A stretch of 64,000 nt of DNA from assembly GCA_025642065.1 (NCBI GenBank), contig JAODUP010000318.1, positions 383,933-447,932 on the forward strand. The letters run 5' to 3'. Below, piece by piece: positions 44,400 through 55,935 of this stretch (position 1 is its first letter; each line of letters begins with the position of its first letter). Source of the DNA: Paralvinella palmiformis. Taxonomy: Eukaryota; Annelida; Polychaeta; Terebellida; Alvinellidae. Both the position numbers and the translations under genes were made by a program. Under the pieces are notes generated by a model. That model was given only the letters and a program-made list of their open reading frames with translations. It had not been told where the DNA came from and ran no database searches.

Positions 44400-44803
44400 T
44401 GCAACTTCGGCAAAAATTGAGTGCCCTGGCGATAGTGGCTCCGGCGTGGTGGAGGCGATGCCAGATTTAAGGCCCGAGACACTAAACTATCTCGGCATTG
44501 CTGAAAAATGGTTTCGCGCAAAACTGGATCGGCAGTGGTCACTTCTATGCAGCCATAAACTGCTCCAATTGTCGTACGACGAATCCTACACTGCAGTCTT
44601 TCATATTCCTGAAACATACTGCGCGGAAAGATCTGTAACTGGATGTTCATAATGTATTAGGTGTTCCCTGTGTGTTGTTCAAATCTAGGCACACCTTTCA
44701 CGACCGCTCCATCAACATTGGGATTTCTGTTTACAATGGTTACACAGATCAGCTGTTGCCTGTTGATCATGTAAAGACTGCTGAAGCTGTAAACTGTTAA
44801 AGG
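44400..44803. other. GC-richer island with open frames, unassigned
   Basis: A compact patch richer in GC than both flanks. It holds a plus frame (44446-44652, LRPETLNYLGIAEKWFRAKL) and an overlapping minus frame of 101 codons. A further plus frame reads SRHTFHDRSINIGISVYNGY and stops at 44800. None matches a family I know. It may be decayed coding sequence of an unknown gene. Confidence 0.35.
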
Positions 44804-45022
44804 GGTTTAGGGATATATTTAATTATGCATGCGAATTACTGCCACTGACCCCATCTGCCATTATATATATGTTGTTTATAACCCTAGGCCTAAAAACAAG
44901 TTAAATTATTTACTATTTAACTTAAATAGTAAATGTACATGTAGGTTCTAGCTCAGAAAAAAAACTAAGTCCCCCCTGATAAAAATATCTTGGGGTCTTG
45001 ATATTTCGGTCAGATACATGTG

Positions 45023-45204
45023 CTTAGCCCTGATTACCCTATTTATGATTTAGCTAGAGATATATCCCCAAGAAAACAAGCTTATCATTAATTTCTTAGA
45101 GCGGGTGGACTGTCATTCGACGGTCCACCTTATATAAGAGAATACTATTTATAAGCCTGTTTTATTTAGATAGCTCAAATAAAAAAAGGGCGATCAGGGC
45201 TAAG
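45023..45204. mobile_element. 182-bp imperfect palindrome (MITE-like)
   Basis: The ends are CTTAGCCCTGATTACCC and its near-complement GGGCGATCAGGGCTAAG. Inner parts also pair (AAAACAAGCTTAT with ATAAGCCTGTTTT), and the centre pairs GGTGGAC with GTCCACC around an 11-nt loop. The whole segment can fold into one long hairpin. No coding capacity. A foldback MITE is the likeliest identity. Confidence 0.65.
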
Positions 45205-45650
45205 TGATTAACATAGTCATCATGACAAGGTCTACATTCTACTGCCAGGAAACAGCATTACAGGCTATGTTCTCATTTTTCTATAATGTTATTTGTCAGT
45301 GAATGCCGCATGTCTCCCCCTCCCCTCCATAATAATGCCTCCCCGAGAAGTTGACCATCTCCTCAAATTATAATTTTTATAATTTTAATTATTAAACCAA
45401 ATTCAGTGAAGCAATAATTCAAGTATTTACTTGTTCTGTCCCATTTAAAACGGGTCAGCTAAAATTAGAGGTCTTTATGAAAATAACATTCCATATATAG
45501 AGTCTACATTTGAATTGTTTTGTTTTTATTATGGTTTTAATGCATGAAAGGTTTATCTGAATAATGTAGATGCGTCTCTTCCTTTTAAGACGTTAGTGGA
45601 CCACATCTACAGGAATTTATTTTTTCACACTTTGAACACAATCTAGATGA
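45205..45650. other. Intergenic
   Basis: Nothing recognised. Confidence 0.45.
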
Positions 45651-45839
45651 AGATGATGATGATTGATGTTTCACGGCAACTTTTGTGCACAAGGTAGGCT
45701 AAATGGGCCGAGTGACCTCCAAGGGTAATGAGACGAAGTGAAAGACGAAACTACCTCTAGATATGTCCACGCCGGAATTCGAACACGAGTGATCGTGATA
45801 TGTGGTCCAACACGCTACCGCTAGACCACGGAGGCACCC
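45651..45839 (-). mobile_element. tRNA-headed SINE, best-preserved copy
   Basis: On the minus strand: GCCTCCGTGGTCTAGCGG (box A TGGTCTAGCGG), TGTTCGAATTCC (box B), then GGCGTGGACATATCT, TTTCACTTCG, CCCTTGGAGGTCACTCGGCC, CCCATTTAGCCTACC and a (CAT)n end. A tRNA-derived pol III promoter with both boxes at normal spacing. Confidence 0.9.
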
Positions 45840-46597
45840 TTTCTGGTCCAAATCTAGATAAACAAATTGAACCATAATTTACAGACATGACGTAAATTGT
45901 ACAAACATAGGTAAAATCATTATAGGAACGTTATGTACGACATAGTATAGCATGAATGCGTCAACAAACGTTAAAACAAACATAAAATACAATTATATTG
46001 GTTTTACTCAAATTGGACAAATTGGTAAAATTGACAACATACATTTTTATGCGTATTATGCTAGTACTGCACCTTCTGACCTTACAATTAATTGCTATTA
46101 CCATTAACAGAACAAATTTGATAGTTATATATACCGCTTTATCCTCATATAAGTAGGCTAATCCCAAAATAAAACTATTTGATTTTTTTCAATGTGACTG
46201 GTCAGACAAGTGACGTTGGCGACCATGACCTTCATACGATGTACTTCCTGTGACACAGTTAAACAAAACAACTAAATTTGCAATAATGATATTTGAACTG
46301 AGTTCTTTAAAACGTCTGAGCGAGTGCTTATACCAGTAGACCACAGATACCAACATAAATAAATGTAGAAACAATTAATAATGTATTTAGATAAATCATA
46401 AATCAATTTGGTGCATTAATATGTACATACACATATAGTGACCAGTAAATGCTCGACAAATAGTTATGTCATGAATATATTAGGAGAACTTAGAAAATGA
46501 TTAAAGATTACTTACAAACATAATACATTTGCTTATCTATTGCATTATAATGTATATAATTTATATGAATTTCATAATAGTAAATCATATAGTACCA
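45840..46597. other. Intergenic
   Basis: AT-rich; short frames at 45961-46167 and 46189-46374 have no family resemblance. Confidence 0.45.
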
Positions 46598-46940
46598 TGG
46601 GTGGGTCCAGGATTTGTTGGGTGACAACGATGACGCCCTTATACGAGGCATGAAGTGTCAAGGAGATGGTGGCTAAGGGATTTGGGGCTTCTCCCCCCTT
46701 CTTTGTGAACAAAATATTGTATACTGTGTATAAATACTGGCTAAAGTAGACATTCCCTTGGAGGTGAGGGGTCATGAGTGTCTCCCCCCTTTCTCTGTGT
46801 AAGAAAACTGGAAATCAGGTAATTCTTCTGAAGCACTTCAAAATCCGTATTTTTCAAGTGTATACTGTGTATAAATCCTGGAAAAAGTAGACATTCCCTG
46901 GAAGGTGGGGGTTCCTAGCTCCATGTAGATCCGCCTCTGA
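46598..46940. mobile_element. Non-autonomous DNA transposon-like element
   Basis: Starts GGTGGGTCCAGGATTT and ends GTAGATCCGCCTCTG, degenerate forms of a CAGxGGCGGATCxAGGATT-like inverted terminus. Internally, GTATACTGTGTATAAATxCTGG followed by GTAGACATTCCC and GGAGGTG occurs twice (46719 and 46859). No coding sequence. Confidence 0.5.
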
Positions 46941-47581
46941 TTACATTATGTTTAAGTTAATAATATTAAAAATATTTCAACGTTTTGGCACGTATGACAT
47001 CATTTCTCAGTTATTCTCAATTATCTGATACCATCAGGGTTACGTGTTGTTTCTATGGTTGAAATAAATTGGTTATTTGGTTAATATATATAAGTACAGA
47101 ATAGAAAGCATACTTTATGCAAATCCCCAGTTTCTTATATAAAGTAGAAAAAACTACAGTCTAAGTATGCAGGTTGATACTTGTTCACCAGTTGTACTTG
47201 TTATTTTTTTCCCAGTTGTGATAATGTTAAGATTATATTGTTTTGCTGTTCACGCTACCGCGTTTCCTCCGGTGCGCCAAGCACAGTCACACCTAGTTTC
47301 TTTTTTCCTTTCTATGCTTATGAAGACATACCATAATACTTTATTGGGTTCATTGGGAAGACAGCTTCAGCTACACTGATCCCTCCAATCTCCATTACTA
47401 ATATTATTTTATATATTACTTTATTAGTTATTATATGTTCATTGTTCACTGTATATGTAATGTAATATGTATATGTAATTGGACATTTAAAATATAGTTC
47501 ACTTCATTTCTAGTTTATTTCTAGTTTTTATTACCATAAACTATAGCAGATATTTAAAATATTGATGATAAATAAATACAG
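46941..47581. other. Intergenic
   Basis: Nothing recognised; short frame 47167-47379 is not family-like. Confidence 0.45.
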
Positions 47582-47583
47582 TA

Positions 47584-48779
47584 CCGTATATACTCGCGTA
47601 TAAGTCGATTTTTTGGGTAGTGAAAAAGGAGTTCTCAGAAGCAACTCGACTTATACGCTGGTCATATATCCTACCAGCTGAAGGAAAGATGTTTTTGGCC
47701 ATCCTTGACACACAATGTAATAGGCTTCAACCCAGTAATAGCCAGAGTCGAAATAAAATCGTTACATCATCTCTACTAATACATTATTATTAAATAAATA
47801 ACAACTAATTTTCACCAAGCTGTTATTTGGATCTCACAAACATGCCGCGTTTTATGTAATATTAGTTTGTAGTCACACGCTGTTAACTACCAGTACCTCC
47901 AGATGTGCTGTGAACAACGAATTCATAACACTTGGCACTATAACTTATAATCAGGCGTCTGTGTGAACTACAGTTGGAACAAAATCGCCACATCTCAACC
48001 TTCTAGCCTTATCCAACTAATTAAGATTCATTTTCACCAAACTGTTATTTGGATCTCACAAACATGCCAGTCTTAACGTAATGATATTTAATAGTCACGC
48101 GCTGTTAACTACCGGTACTTCTAGATTATTAGCGGTAATATAGGAATCGCTGTTACCATTGCAAATTTTGCTCGCCACTGGCCATGAAACAATTAATTAA
48201 CAAACTTGCCAGTTGAAGTTACAATCAGGCGTGTTTGAAATGACAACTTTGTTTACTAGTTAAATATAACATCAAAGCGAACTCCTTGTGTGTGTGTGTG
48301 TGTGTGTATGTCTGTGTGGCTGTCGGTGAAGAAATTAATTGATACTGACATATTTACGATGCACTTGCTGACACCATGAGTTTGAAATGACTGGGTCAGC
48401 TCTTTCGTCAATGATGTGAATGACGACAATGATTAGGATTTTGATGGAGGTTTATTTACTAGTTAAATATAACATCAAAGAGAAATCCATGTATGCGTGT
48501 GTGTCTCCCCAACCCCTATCTCTCTCTCTCTCTCTGTGTGTCGCTACCGGTGAACAAATTGCTAGTGATATATTTACAACGCACTTGCTGACACCATGAG
48601 TTTGAAATAAATTGGGTCAGCTTTTTCGTGAATGAAAATAATGATTAGGATGTTGATGGATTTTAAGCCAATACTTAACATCGACTTATACGGTGAGCAT
48701 ATGCCCGAGGAAATAATTACAGGGTAAAAAATGGACCTAAACTTATCTGCCGGGTTGACTTATACGCGAGTATATACGG
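47584..48779. mobile_element. 1196-bp TIR element with TA duplication
   Basis: Inverted termini CCGTATATACTCGCGTATAA (continuing GTC, 23 bp near perfect) at 47584 and 48779, bordered by TA on both sides (47582-47583 and 48780-48781). This fits a TA target duplication. No transposase ORF is present, so it is non-autonomous. The inside holds two tandem-like duplications: TTCACCAAxCTGTTATTTGG at 47810 and 48031, and TTTACTAGTTAAATATAACA at 48252 and 48455. Confidence 0.8.
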
Positions 48780-48781
48780 TA

Positions 48782-49145
48782 GCAATGCTTTGTTTCGTTT
48801 ATTTATATTCAGTGGACAGATAGCATGGTAGGATGTGCCTGTCCATCAATTGCCTCTGTTACTAGTAACGATAATATATATCATGTACAAGCGGATGATG
48901 TGTGCTATGCAGAGAACGACTGAAAATGCACGGAGGGTTGTCGCAGCTAAACAGTCTGTCAGGATAAAGTTGAAGTAATTGGAGACCAACCTAAGACAGT
49001 TCTTATCGGGACCAAAACTGCAGTTATGTCCCAACTCCACTATTCTCAGGTCAGTTTCCTTAATTGAAGTAGTTTTCTTAATTTCACTGTATGAGAGTTT
49101 CATACCAGCATGATTAACATAAATTCAGTATTCCATTCTTAAATT
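48782..49145. other. No gene recognised
   Basis: Could contain decayed 5' sequence of the P-element-like transposase that follows; none readable. Confidence 0.4.
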
Positions 49146-50150
49146 TAGAGAAACACCCAAAAGGTTATCGGTGGAGCAGCAAGGACAAAGCCCTAGCTCT
49201 ATCACTTCTCCATTGCAGTCCTAAAGCTTACTGAATGTTGAGAAATGTGTTCCCCAATCCTTTCGTTTCGACACTGAAGACTATCATGACAAATGTTCAG
49301 GCATTTATTGAAAGCGTTTTGAAAGAAAATATGCCTGTTTTTAGTTTTTCGATTTTGTCGAAATATTTCATTTTACAAATAAAAGGGTGTCCACTTGCCA
49401 TGTTTATTTCCATACTGATAAAATGAGGCCACAATGCACAATTCCTTTGTAGTTGCTCTAGTCTATTATAATGATATCACAACACGAACATGAGCATATT
49501 CTTTTGATTTTTTTAAATGTAGACGTAATATTTGAGAAATTTAACAGTAACAGAAAAAATATTTTAAAATATATTTCTGTATTCTTCTAGGTTTATCCAA
49601 GCTTCAACAATACTATTATTGAAGCTCTGCGAATGAAATCTGCCAATTGGTCAGAGTCTGCAAAGCTTGTTGCTGTCGTTATTGACGAGATAGCTTTGAA
49701 GGAAGGACTCTCCTATGACAAGGGGCGGGATCTCATTGAGGGATTAATTCCTGCTGGAAAACATCTAGCTAACCATGCACTGGTGTACATGTTTAGATGA
49801 CTTACTGAGAAATGGAAGCAGACGGTGGGCTCCTTTCTATCCAGTGGTCCAATATCTGCTGCAGACATGAAGGTGCATTTACAGCTACAGGTCTGTCCAT
49901 ACTCTGATACTAGTGTACAAAGGTGGCTAAGACAAATATGAATTTATTATGGGAAGCGGCTGAAATGAATTGGTTTATATAAACATACAAACGTGATCAA
50001 AATGTCAGCTATACACTGTATTATTTGTTCTACATTATGAAGTTAATGCTGATTTGTTTGTGAATAGGTGATTGTCCATGACTGCGATCCCAAGCGGACA
50101 ATAGCGGCTTCATTCCTCTATCAAACCAGTGTAGACACATGTGTCTATTC
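49146..50150 (+). pseudogene. P-element/THAP9-like transposase remnant
   Basis: The coding pieces in order are KGYRWSSKDKALALSLLHCS, PKAYMLRNVF (split by a stop), STLKTIMTNVQ, then YPSFNNTIIEALRMKSANW, VVIDEIALKEGLSYDKGRD (the IDEIALKE motif of P-type transposases), ANHALVYMFR, WKQTVGSFLSSGPISAADMK and HDCDPKRTIAASF. The joints look like old introns. MTNVQ runs into VYPSF if 49301-49590 is removed (GC-AG edges, pyrimidine-rich TATTCTTCTAG), and a second gap to 50067 ends in TGAATAG. In-frame TGA and TAA codons break it. The N-terminal THAP domain is not seen. P-type transposases cut and paste DNA using GTP. Confidence 0.8.
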
Positions 50151-52498
50151 TTGAATAAGTATTTAGTCTACGTTAAGGGCTGTATGCATGAGGCTTTATT
50201 TCATAAAATAGCAGAAGGCACACTAGCTGTATTATATCTGCTATTAATTGGTATTTGTGTATATGGATAGGCCTAGATCTAGCCACAACTTCAATCACCA
50301 CCCGACTTTTGATGGTCGCCATGGTGCCCTCAAATGCACGTACAACACACACAATCGTCTCACATATTTTGATGTTCCCTACACTTCCAGTCAAGTCCAA
50401 CGACGAAGACAGTCAATTAACCCAATTATTTATTGATACCAGAACATCGTGTGTATTTAGTGCATTCAGATGGCAAAAAAGGGGAGAAACATTTGTCTCG
50501 CAGTTAGAAGTCAATGGTTGGTGGTGGATATGCGTGTCTAAGAGGGACATATTGATAGATTAACCGTTTCCAGGCCAATTACTATGACTTATACTAACGG
50601 GGTAGATTATAAATTATGGTACAGCTTTTGAATCAATGTGCAGATACGATATGCATATTAACAGTTTACGTTGTAATCTACAAAATGCTGTGTTATTTGA
50701 CTGAGTGAGTGAATGTTAAGTTAGGAATAAGCGGTTGTATATGATAGTCTTTCTTTAAGCGTCCATACATTTTGGTACTGCATTATCACATGTATATTAA
50801 TGGATTATTCTATTTTTGAATATTTATTTACGGTTGTCATCAAATATTTACGTTACGTTGGGTATTATTTATTTGCCCGCATAGACATCACCCCCCCACC
50901 ACCAATTTCTAAGATTGCCAGATAATTATGATTTGAATAGATATCCAGGTCTCTCAGATATACTCTCCTTGATATATTACAATCTAATAGCCTTATAATT
51001 AATACCTTATGTATGATTAACCAAAGCAGCTTAAGCCACAACCCAAAAAGACACAGAGTTAAAGTTATGTAAAGAGAAAATCATTGTCATAGGTAATTAA
51101 CACCAGATATAATGGATAATTGTAACTTTGATTGAATTACTTCAACGAAATATAATCTAGTTAATTCTAGACCATCAGTAGTTGTCAACAACATGGCATA
51201 TCAAATAGTAACTGGACGTGTACGACATTCTTATATTTCGTAAATTAAGTAATGCATGATTAAGAGATCAACTCTAATCTAAAACAGCATTATGAAATGA
51301 TATATTGATCTCGTATTTTGTGTTATGTTTTACAGTAACAATATACATTTTTCGTATTGAGGTTAGTGTGTTAGCATTTCGTGTTTGCGTATCCTTGTAA
51401 ATTTATAGTTCAAGATAATGAAAGTACTAATGTATTTAAGTTGTTGTGTGTAATATAATTCGACAAAGAAAATTTTATTTCGATTCACCATGCTACAATA
51501 TAGTTATAAATAAATAAATATCATAGTTTGTGAAATATGGTAATTTCGAAATTCACTTGATCTATTACTTAGCGGTTAAGCAAATGCTTGCTTACGAGGT
51601 AATACTCTCCTTTACCTTACTATATAACGTCAGCAGTAGGTATTTATGTTCAGCTCTTGTTTCCATAGCACTACAGTTATGATGCTGCGCCATAAAAATC
51701 AAATCAAAGTTCGAATCCCTGTAATAGTTATTGGGGTATTTTCGTAGGAAATATCTTGGGAATATAACCCAGATGTGATCACTCGATAGCTAAATAAAAC
51801 ACTCATATCGGTGCTAATTCTCTGACGGAAAATTGGTAAGCTGTTCAAGTGTGTAGTGTAGTCTTGATATTAAAATGAACATAAGGATTAGTGTAAAAAT
51901 TTAAATGTTTAATACTAAGGGATTGACTTATTAAAATGTTTGTATCTATCTCAATGTCACCTAGTAAATATCTTTTCCAGCTTGTTATGTGGTTTAGTCA
52001 TTCCTTTCGTTGTTCAAGGGTCATATACCAGATTTTCCCACAAAAAATGGTTAATTTACATGGCATATTACATCAGTTATCCACAGAGTGACAGATGTGA
52101 AATGTATTACATACTCTTAAAGATTAAAAGCCATGGTATCCAGTTATAATTATATTCATACAACGTGGAGGTATAAATGAAATTATATCATAGGTAAATT
52201 ACATTTGTGTGACCCTAACATCCTCAAATAATTGTTTGTGAACATTTTATCCACTAATTAGTTCAATAACTAGATAATTTGATAAACACATTCTGATATC
52301 ATACGATAAGACGATATAAGAATCACTATCTGCAATCTAAAACTGTTAACAAAGTTTGAATGGTAACTCATGTATTACACTAAAGAAATAATGATATACA
52401 TATGATATGAAATACATGTAGCTAATATCCGTGTCAGAAACCTGAATGGTCATTAATAGGAGACTAATTGAAACCAGTTGGCGGGAAAAACATACAAT
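50151..52498. other. Intergenic, with a weak tRNA-like spot
   Basis: Frames at 50173-50563 overlap on both strands but match nothing I know. At about 51652-51728, AAAGTTCGAATCCCTG resembles a box B beside a poor box A; probably an eroded SINE. The rest is AT-rich. Confidence 0.4.
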
Positions 52499-52546
52499 TT
52501 GTCAACACCGCCACTTGTCAACACCGCCACTTGTCAACACTGTCAC
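52499..52546. repeat. 16-bp tandem repeat, three copies
   Basis: TTGTCAACACCGCCAC twice, then TTGTCAACACTGTCAC. Confidence 0.95.
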
Positions 52547-53260
52547 GAAATTATGTCATAGTAGTAACAGGTTGGTATGATGGCATTGATAAATTAATAA
52601 AATAATCGCTTTAGTTTGTCCCCTGAGTACAACTATTAACAAATAACAAGACTTATTGCTCATTAATAACATAACTAGTACTTAGCCTTATTTGCAGACT
52701 AAGTTGATGTTTTTTCAGAATAAATAACCTACTGGCCATTTTAATATTATTTAGTAACGGTGATGACAGTTGGTGTGACGGTAATAAGAAGAGTTCTCAT
52801 TTTATTTTTGTGCTTTATTTCATAATTTGACAGAAAAAAACAACTTAATGGATTTGGTTTCAAAGTCAAACATGAGAATTGTATCTTTCGCATTTGTATT
52901 TGTTAAAGTTGCATCTTACGGAAGTCACTACCATCACTAAATGTCACTCATCGTCAGACATGCTTTCATGTTATAGTCTAATAAAGAGGTTTAACCCCTG
53001 TCTACTTAGATCCACACAATTATTATCCACATTTGTCCACATGGTAGCCATTTAACTCAGTGGTATGTGTATTATTCCATGTAAAAAGCAAACAAAACAC
53101 TGAGACCGCCATGTTTCCTGATTTCCATTTTTCATGATCGACATCTAGTTGAAAAATAACTGCATAATGGACCTAAAAGATATCTTTTGAGGTTGAAGTG
53201 AAAACATTGAAATTCTTATCCTGAAACTATCACCAATAACAACCGAAATTTGAAATGCAT

Positions 53261-53262
<2 letters not shown>
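52547..53262. other. Intergenic
   Basis: Nothing recognised. Confidence 0.5.

Positions 53263-53299
<37 letters not shown>
53263..53299. repeat. (TA)n tract
   Basis: About 18 TA dinucleotides, followed by a further TATATTATAT stretch. Confidence 0.95.
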
Positions 53300-53306
<7 letters not shown>

Positions 53307-55134
53307 TTATATTCAAAACGACAAGGAAGATACTCATCTAAAATAATCGATATTATAACAATATTAACGACTTTCGTTTCAATAGGTAATTTTTATATTG
53401 ATTAAATCACTGAATTTCTGATATCGAATAATTTTTTGATAGTTTTGTTTAATAAATAACTAGTATATCGGGCAGGCCTAACGCATAAATAGAATCAAAT
53501 GAATGCGAATTTGTAACAGTTTCAAATACATGCAGCTAGGACCCTGATTTATATTGCGGTTTTGTTCACATTGAGAAATAAATATTTTATTTACATTGCA
53601 TAGTCTAAATAGGCTGTCATCACCTGCTAATATAGGTACCAAAGCGGCGACAGTAGCATCCCCAAAAATAGCCTTTGGAAGCATCTGCTGATATCACATA
53701 TGTGACATGGAATCTAGAAGAAACATCACCACATTCATCTGGGTAGAGTTAACAAGTGGTTTCCATCGGGATGCCCTCTCCAATACACTATGCTTTGGAT
53801 ACATCTGAGCAAAGAACTTCTAATGTGGAATTCAATTCCACTTGTTTTCTCAATTATTTTAATATAATTTAATGTGGTATCATTCAATTGATTTGTTGTG
53901 TGATTGGTTTGAATATAACACTGAGCACGAAAGTAAACATTGCTTATTAATTTCCAAATGTTTTCCTTTTAATCAGTTCGGAATAAATCCACTCCAAATC
54001 AAAAATCAAGTGAATGCCTCTATATATGCAATAAGACAAGCTCGCGTTTTCTAATGCAGTTATGTTTATTCGCAGCACTAAATACTGAAAGTAAAATGCT
54101 AAATCTAACACTCTCATTGGAATTACTATTACAATAAATTTCTCTGAAATCACAAAAGAGGCAAAAATGATAAATATTGCATATGGTGATTCAGGAATAA
54201 ATTTAATTGAAGCATTATATATTATAGAAAATATTTTCACAAAATTTTGCAATATATATTCCACAGTATGCATTATGATTGCACATAATTTATTATTATA
54301 TTTATTATAAGTGTCTATTTTGGTCAGAAAACTTCACTATAGAAATGACAGTTGGATTTATTACAAAAGACAAGTCTTGTAATTGTAGTCTTTCTACTTT
54401 TGATGAAGTAAAAATATCAGTTCTTAGCAGATACCACCTCATCCTGTAAATGTTGTCGATTTTGTTCATACTTCTAATTATGTATGAAAAATCAGACTTT
54501 GGCTTGCATTACATAAGAAGTTTGCACCTTTTGTTGCCATTATTTACATTCTCGGTAGCAATCATTATACATAATTCTATGCCATCCGAAAATGAAACGA
54601 AATTTCACAAATGTCATATCTCTGTTATCTATATCGCATGACATTAACTAAGTAAAAAATATTTTTTGTAATTCTTTGTTGTCATCCATTAGATGGCATA
54701 ACAACCTAACATTACTGATCAATATTTTGGTAGCTATTATTAGTATATCAAATAATGGCATAGCCTGGTAGAACGTAATCTATGTGTAGATAATTTATAC
54801 ATCCCTGCCGACAGCATAAGAAAACGTCAAGATCTGTCAATATACAATACGCGAACACATTCAAGCCATTACAAAAGTCATCACGACATATTATTTATTG
54901 TCGCCTTTTAGGTCACAATATCAGTCTTTATTTGTTGATAGCTAACATTAATGACACTCTGCTGGTTCGGCTGATGACAAAAAGGGATATAGTGTGTCGT
55001 TGCAGAATAGAGATTATATAGTTCTTTGATAATATCATACCACAGATAGCCCCACCTATCACCTATTACTGCAGCATATTCACAAAACTGAGATCCACTA
55101 CGAAATTATCTGATGGAAAACATCTTACGCGTCA

Positions 55135-55136
<2 letters not shown>
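53300..55136. other. Intergenic, no gene recognised
   Basis: AT-rich. A near-palindrome GTGGAATTCAATTCCAC lies at about 53825-53841. Confidence 0.5.

Positions 55137-55201
<65 letters not shown>
55137..55201. repeat. (TA)n tract, about 32 units
   Basis: Longest uninterrupted TA run in the window; a second of about 17 units lies at 55386-55420. Confidence 0.95.
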
Positions 55202-55203
<2 letters not shown>

Positions 55204-55383
55204 CTCACAGGGGATATTTATCATGGCCATCATTAAAAAAGGCATCGTCGTTTCTACTATTAAGCCTCTTCACTCGCTCAATCCATTATCTAGATATAGC
55301 AATAAATTCCACTTAGTTAAACATGATATAACGAGAGCTAATTTAGTTAAAAACCAGCCTGAACACAATGAAAATATGGTACA

Positions 55384-55421
<38 letters not shown>

Positions 55422-55444
55422 ATATCGATTCACTGTCACCATTA

Positions 55445-55935
55445 TAACTGTCACTAGCTGTGCAAGGTAGAGGATACTCGGCCAGAAACTCTCTGACTGA
55501 AAGATCTCAGTCAGCAGAAGGTTGACATGTTTGGATCTGGCTCTCTATACCTGTAAGGTTGTCATATTCACAGCTAAACAAGTCCTTGGATAGCAGCAAC
55601 ATAGATAAAGGGATTTCATCATCGTCAGATGAATCACACGTGAATTTGGCACTGACTATGTAAAAAAAAACAGCCTTAGCGAAGTATAGCGAAGTACTTG
55701 TGGATAATATCTGGCTCCACTAATTCCCATGTTTTTTTGATCCAGTATGTTGTGCCCAGTACGGATATTGTCCGTAGTATCTCGGTACTAGTTATTGTTG
55801 TGTCTTTCACTAGCTGATCGATGGTGTACTGCAGTTGATTGTGCATGAAATTTCAGCTTCATGGTCTGAAAAATTCCCTGGTCCACGGGCTGACACACCT
55901 TTATCAGTTATACATTTGCACATCTGTAACATGGC
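55445..55935 (-). pseudogene. pogo/Tigger-like transposase C-terminus
   Basis: On the minus strand: VCQPVDQGIFQTMKLKFHAQ, then LQYTIDQLVKDTTI, LGTTYWIKKTWELVEPDIIH and, after shifts, SSDDDEIPLSMLLLSKDLF and SADWDLSVREFL-like residues. QPxDQG marks the third aspartate region of pogo/CENP-B-type (DDE_1) transposases, and the W-x-x-v-p-x-x-i-x-x-C/Y-F helix follows it in that family. Several frameshifts are present, and the N-terminal DNA-binding half is not found upstream (above 55935). The enzyme would move TA-flanked DNA elements. Confidence 0.7.

Noticed and set aside
45651..45839. Functional tRNA gene
   Set aside because: Boxes A and B are present but the body is SINE-like and repeated elsewhere; no cloverleaf.
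51652..51735. Possible tRNA gene
   Set aside because: Only a box B-like AAAGTTCGAATCCCTG; no cloverleaf could be drawn.
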